Shown here one piece after another: positions 14,402 to 16,178 of a stretch of DNA of 16,178 nucleotides. Origin of the DNA: Holophaga sp. Lineage in GTDB: Bacteria > Acidobacteriota > Holophagae > Holophagales > Holophagaceae. The notes beneath the pieces were generated by a model, which was not told the DNA's origin, ran no database searches, and was given only the letters and a program-made list of their open reading frames with translations. Every line of letters begins with the position of its first letter. The first letter of the stretch is position 1. The DNA lies in the NCBI GenBank assembly GCA_031292735.1, contig JARLGP010000125.1, positions 1 to 16,178 on the forward strand. Reading direction: 5' to 3'. Both the position numbers and the translations under genes were made by a program.

Positions 14402-14416
14402 GCCAAGGGAGGACAC

Positions 14417-15754
14417 ATGCTAACCGAGCCAGCCACGTCTCCAGCCGGGAGCCAGCAGGAGCCCGAAGGGATCAGGACTCCGAGGAAGGCGGCGATAGCC
14501 GCATGGATCGGCAGCGCGCTTGAGTATTACGACTTCTTCGTATACGGCACTGCCGCCGCGCTCATCTTCGGGAAGCTGTTCTTCCCGTCCAAGGATCCCG
14601 CAGTGGGCACCATCGCGGCGCTCGCGACCTTCGGGGTCGGCTACGTCGCCCGCCCAATCGGATCGTTCTTCCTCGGCCATTTGGGCGATAAATATGGCCG
14701 CAAGAAGGTCCTCATCCTCACCCTCGTGATGATGGGCATCTCCACCTTCCTGGTGGGATGCCTCCCGACCTACCAGGAGGTGGGCATCCTGGCGCCGATC
14801 CTGCTGGTTCTCTGCCGTCTCCTGCAGGGGATCTCCGCCGCAGGTGAGCAGGCGGGCGCGAACTCCATGTCGCTGGAACACGCCCCCGCGAACCGCCGCG
14901 CCTTCTTCACCAGCTGGACCCTCAGCGGCACCCAGGGCGGACTCATCCTGGCCACCCTGGTGTTCCTGCCCATCGGCACCATGCCGGAAGCGCAGCTGCT
15001 CGCCTGGGGTTGGCGCATCCCCTTCTTCTTCAGCGTCGTTGTCGTCGCTGCGGGCATCTGGATCCGGCGGACGCTTGAGGAAACCCCGGCGTTCAAGGCC
15101 TCGCAGAAGGCAGCCAAGAACGCGCCGGTGAAGGTCAAGCTGCCCGTGGTCGTGCTGTTCCGCGAGAACCCGGGGGGCGTCGTCAAGATCATTTTCGCCT
15201 GCTTCTATTCTGTGGTCAGCACGGTCTTCGCGGTCTACACGCTGTCCTACGGGGTGAACCAGATGCACATCGCGAAGTCGACGATGCTGACCGTCGTCGT
15301 CCTGGCCAACGTCATCGCCCTCGGCGCCATTCCGGCCTGGGCGATGATCGCCGACCGCGTCGGGCGGAAGCCCATCTTCATCTTCGGGACGCTGGGCTGC
15401 GCGGTGCTGATCTGGCCCTACCTGTGGTCCATCCGGTCCATGAACGTGCCGCTCATCTTCGTGCTCGGGCTGCTCTTGTCGGGCATCGTCTACAGCGCCA
15501 ACAACGGGATCTGGCCCGCGATGTTCAACGAACAGTTCGACACCCGCTACCGGCTCTCCGGGACCGCGATCGGAACCCAGATCGGCTTCGCGCTGGGCGG
15601 GTTCGCGCCGGCCATCGCGGCGAGCCTCATGAAGTCGGGCGGCTGGACTGCGGTCGCCCTCTTCACCAGCGGCACCGCGGTCATTTCCGCGATCGCCGCC
15701 ATGACGTTCCGGGAAACGTTCAACGTGGCGATGGTAGACCTCGGGAAGAAGTGA
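14417..15754 (+). CDS. MFS transporter, metabolite:H+ symporter (MHS) family
   Basis: The predicted protein has 445 residues from the ATG at 14417. GGGAGG is 4 nt upstream, and the frame extending to 14216 lacks a ribosome site. It has about 12 membrane helices. The MHS hallmark WIGSALEYYDFFVYGTAAAL lies at 30-49, the MFS signature GHLGDKYGRKK at 87-97, RLLQGISAAGEQAGANSMSLEHAP in the helix 4-5 region, and IADRVGRKP is the second-half repeat of the signature. MHS members (ShiA, ProP, citrate and dicarboxylate carriers) use the proton gradient to import organic acids or zwitterions. The substrate cannot be deduced from sequence alone. The upstream LysR gene and operator suggest inducible uptake, co-regulated with the secreted hydrolase and the gene starting at 16115. 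Confidence 0.92.
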   Translation: MLTEPATSPAGSQQEPEGIRTPRKAAIAAWIGSALEYYDFFVYGTAAALIFGKLFFPSKDPAVGTIAALATFGVGYVARPIGSFFLGHLGDKYGRKKVLILTLVMMGISTFLVGCLPTYQEVGILAPILLVLCRLLQGISAAGEQAGANSMSLEHAPANRRAFFTSWTLSGTQGGLILATLVFLPIGTMPEAQLLAWGWRIPFFFSVVVVAAGIWIRRTLEETPAFKASQKAAKNAPVKVKLPVVVLFRENPGGVVKIIFACFYSVVSTVFAVYTLSYGVNQMHIAKSTMLTVVVLANVIALGAIPAWAMIADRVGRKPIFIFGTLGCAVLIWPYLWSIRSMNVPLIFVLGLLLSGIVYSANNGIWPAMFNEQFDTRYRLSGTAIGTQIGFALGGFAPAIAASLMKSGGWTAVALFTSGTAVISAIAAMTFRETFNVAMVDLGKK

Positions 15755-16114
15755 CGGTAAATAGGGGGCTTACGGTGTCGACGGGGGCGCGTCCATGATT
15801 GCGAGGGCTCATTCCCGTCGATACCCGATTCCTGGATTACCGTTCTATTCCTGCATTCGGCATCCGAAATATCGATTTGGTATACCAGGCATACGTAAAC
15901 GGTATTTTATGGATTTTGGACTCAGTTGTAGGCTGATGGTGGTTTCGGACCTGGATCGAGCGCTGGCAGCGCCAGGGTGGTCCCAACCCACAGACCCCGT
16001 CCTACCGTCCATGTCATGGCCTGGAACGCTGGTTGCCGTCGCCTGGCGCGCCCTGGAAGGGGCGCCGGGCCGGCAGGTCATGGCTGTTCAATAACAATTC
16101 AAGGAGTGATTCAC
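15755..16114. promoter_or_regulatory. Intergenic region before the truncated gene
   Basis: The 360-bp stretch carries the second near-identical LysR-type promoter block (15869-15930). A GC-rich leader follows, with inverted repeats such as GGCGC / GCGCC (16045-16066). A 99-codon open frame crosses the operator and is judged non-coding. No terminator was seen after the transporter. Confidence 0.6.
15869..15930 (+). promoter_or_regulatory. LysR-type operator and promoter of the gene at 16115
   Basis: GTAT-N7-ATAC-N7-GTAT lies at 15880-15905 and TTGGAC at 15916-15921, with exactly the spacing of the transporter promoter. The candidate -35 box is followed by a leader of about 190 nt before the ATG. 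Confidence 0.7.
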
Positions 16115-16178
16115 ATGGCATCCGAAACGCAGAAACCGCTCACCGCCGAACAGCAACAGGAACTGGATGAAGTTTTCG
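16115..16178 (+). CDS. Unknown protein, 5' end only
   Basis: The ATG at 16115 has AAGGAG 8 nt upstream (16101-16106), and the frame stays open to the window edge for 21 codons beginning MASETQKPLTAEQQQ. The visible part is hydrophilic with no signal peptide, so the product is probably cytoplasmic. No family can be named from so little. Sharing the operator with the transporter makes a catabolic enzyme for the imported compound the simplest guess. Confidence 0.7.
   Translation, partial: MASETQKPLTAEQQQELDEVF

Larger units (their letters stand above)
14036..14416. promoter_or_regulatory. LysR-to-transporter intergenic region
   Basis: This 381-bp stretch contains in order a terminator-like hairpin (14087-14105), the LysR-type operator and candidate -35 box (14136-14197), an AT-rich segment, and a structured leader with hairpins at 14284-14313 and 14388-14401. 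An 8-bp inverted repeat GGAACCCA / TGGGTTCC (14046-14053 with 14115-14122) surrounds the terminator. The frame continues open upstream of the transporter ATG, but this sequence is taken as leader, not coding. Confidence 0.65.

Noticed and set aside
14216..14416. 67-residue N-terminal extension of the MFS transporter
   Set aside because: MHS proteins start close to the first helix. A strong ribosome site marks 14417, and the upstream stretch holds leader hairpins.
15795..16094. 99-codon plus-strand frame before the last gene
   Set aside because: It runs across the 62-bp operator/promoter block conserved with 14136-14197, has no convincing ribosome site and resembles no protein.

Overview
The window comes from a high-GC, Gram-negative bacterium. 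Evidence for this is lpxD (lipid A synthesis), a lipoprotein signal sequence, c-type haem motifs in a periplasmic sensor, and a TTG-start LysR regulator. The combination of a TM1266-type hydrogenase regulator, a haem-binding histidine kinase and a ferredoxin/NrfD membrane module suggests an anaerobic or respiratory lineage such as Acidobacteriota (Holophagae) or a deltaproteobacterium-like group. That taxonomic guess is inference only. No rRNA, tRNA, CRISPR array or intact insertion sequence was seen.

Layout. (1) 123-2063 (-): a secreted, probably lipid-anchored alpha/beta hydrolase (Abhydrolase_10-like) with a promoter/leader region up to about 2280. (2) 2407-2901 (+): an exported DUF3299-like protein, convergent with a decayed FtsX/MacB-type permease remnant (2924-3603, -). 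Upstream of the remnant, on the same strand, is a TM1266-type regulator gene (3622-3903). (3) 4062-7234 (+): an apparent operon of an unrecognised 408-aa protein, lpxD and a phosphoribosyltransferase-like protein, followed by a hairpin with a T run. (4) 7653-12703 (+): a four-gene operon of a sensor kinase with CxxCH-type motifs and a cysteine-rich insert inside its ATPase domain, a membrane-anchored receiver fused to a GcvH-like domain, a 16-Cys ferredoxin and an NrfD/HybB-type membrane subunit. (5) 13133-14035 (+): a LysR regulator, then an MHS-family transporter (14417-15754) and the first 21 codons of another gene (16115 to the end).

The most notable result is a putative LysR regulon. The promoter regions of the hydrolase, the transporter and the truncated gene each carry ATAC-N7-GTAT. 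This is the half-site arrangement known for BenM/CatM-type LysR regulators of aromatic catabolism. In two of the three it is extended to GTAT-N7-ATAC-N7-GTAT inside a 62-bp block that is 50/62 identical between the two promoters. The hydrolase and transporter mRNAs also share a leader element, a GGTC-N6-GACC hairpin just before the Shine-Dalgarno (27/32 identical through the ATG). A plausible reading is an esterase, importer and catabolism set for an aromatic or other organic acid, controlled by the adjacent LysR protein. The substrate is unknown.

The second notable system is the kinase/receiver/ferredoxin/NrfD operon. Its response regulator has no DNA-binding domain, is membrane-tethered and carries a GcvH fold without the lipoyl lysine. 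The output therefore seems to be protein-protein and may act on the co-encoded quinone-linked electron-transfer module.
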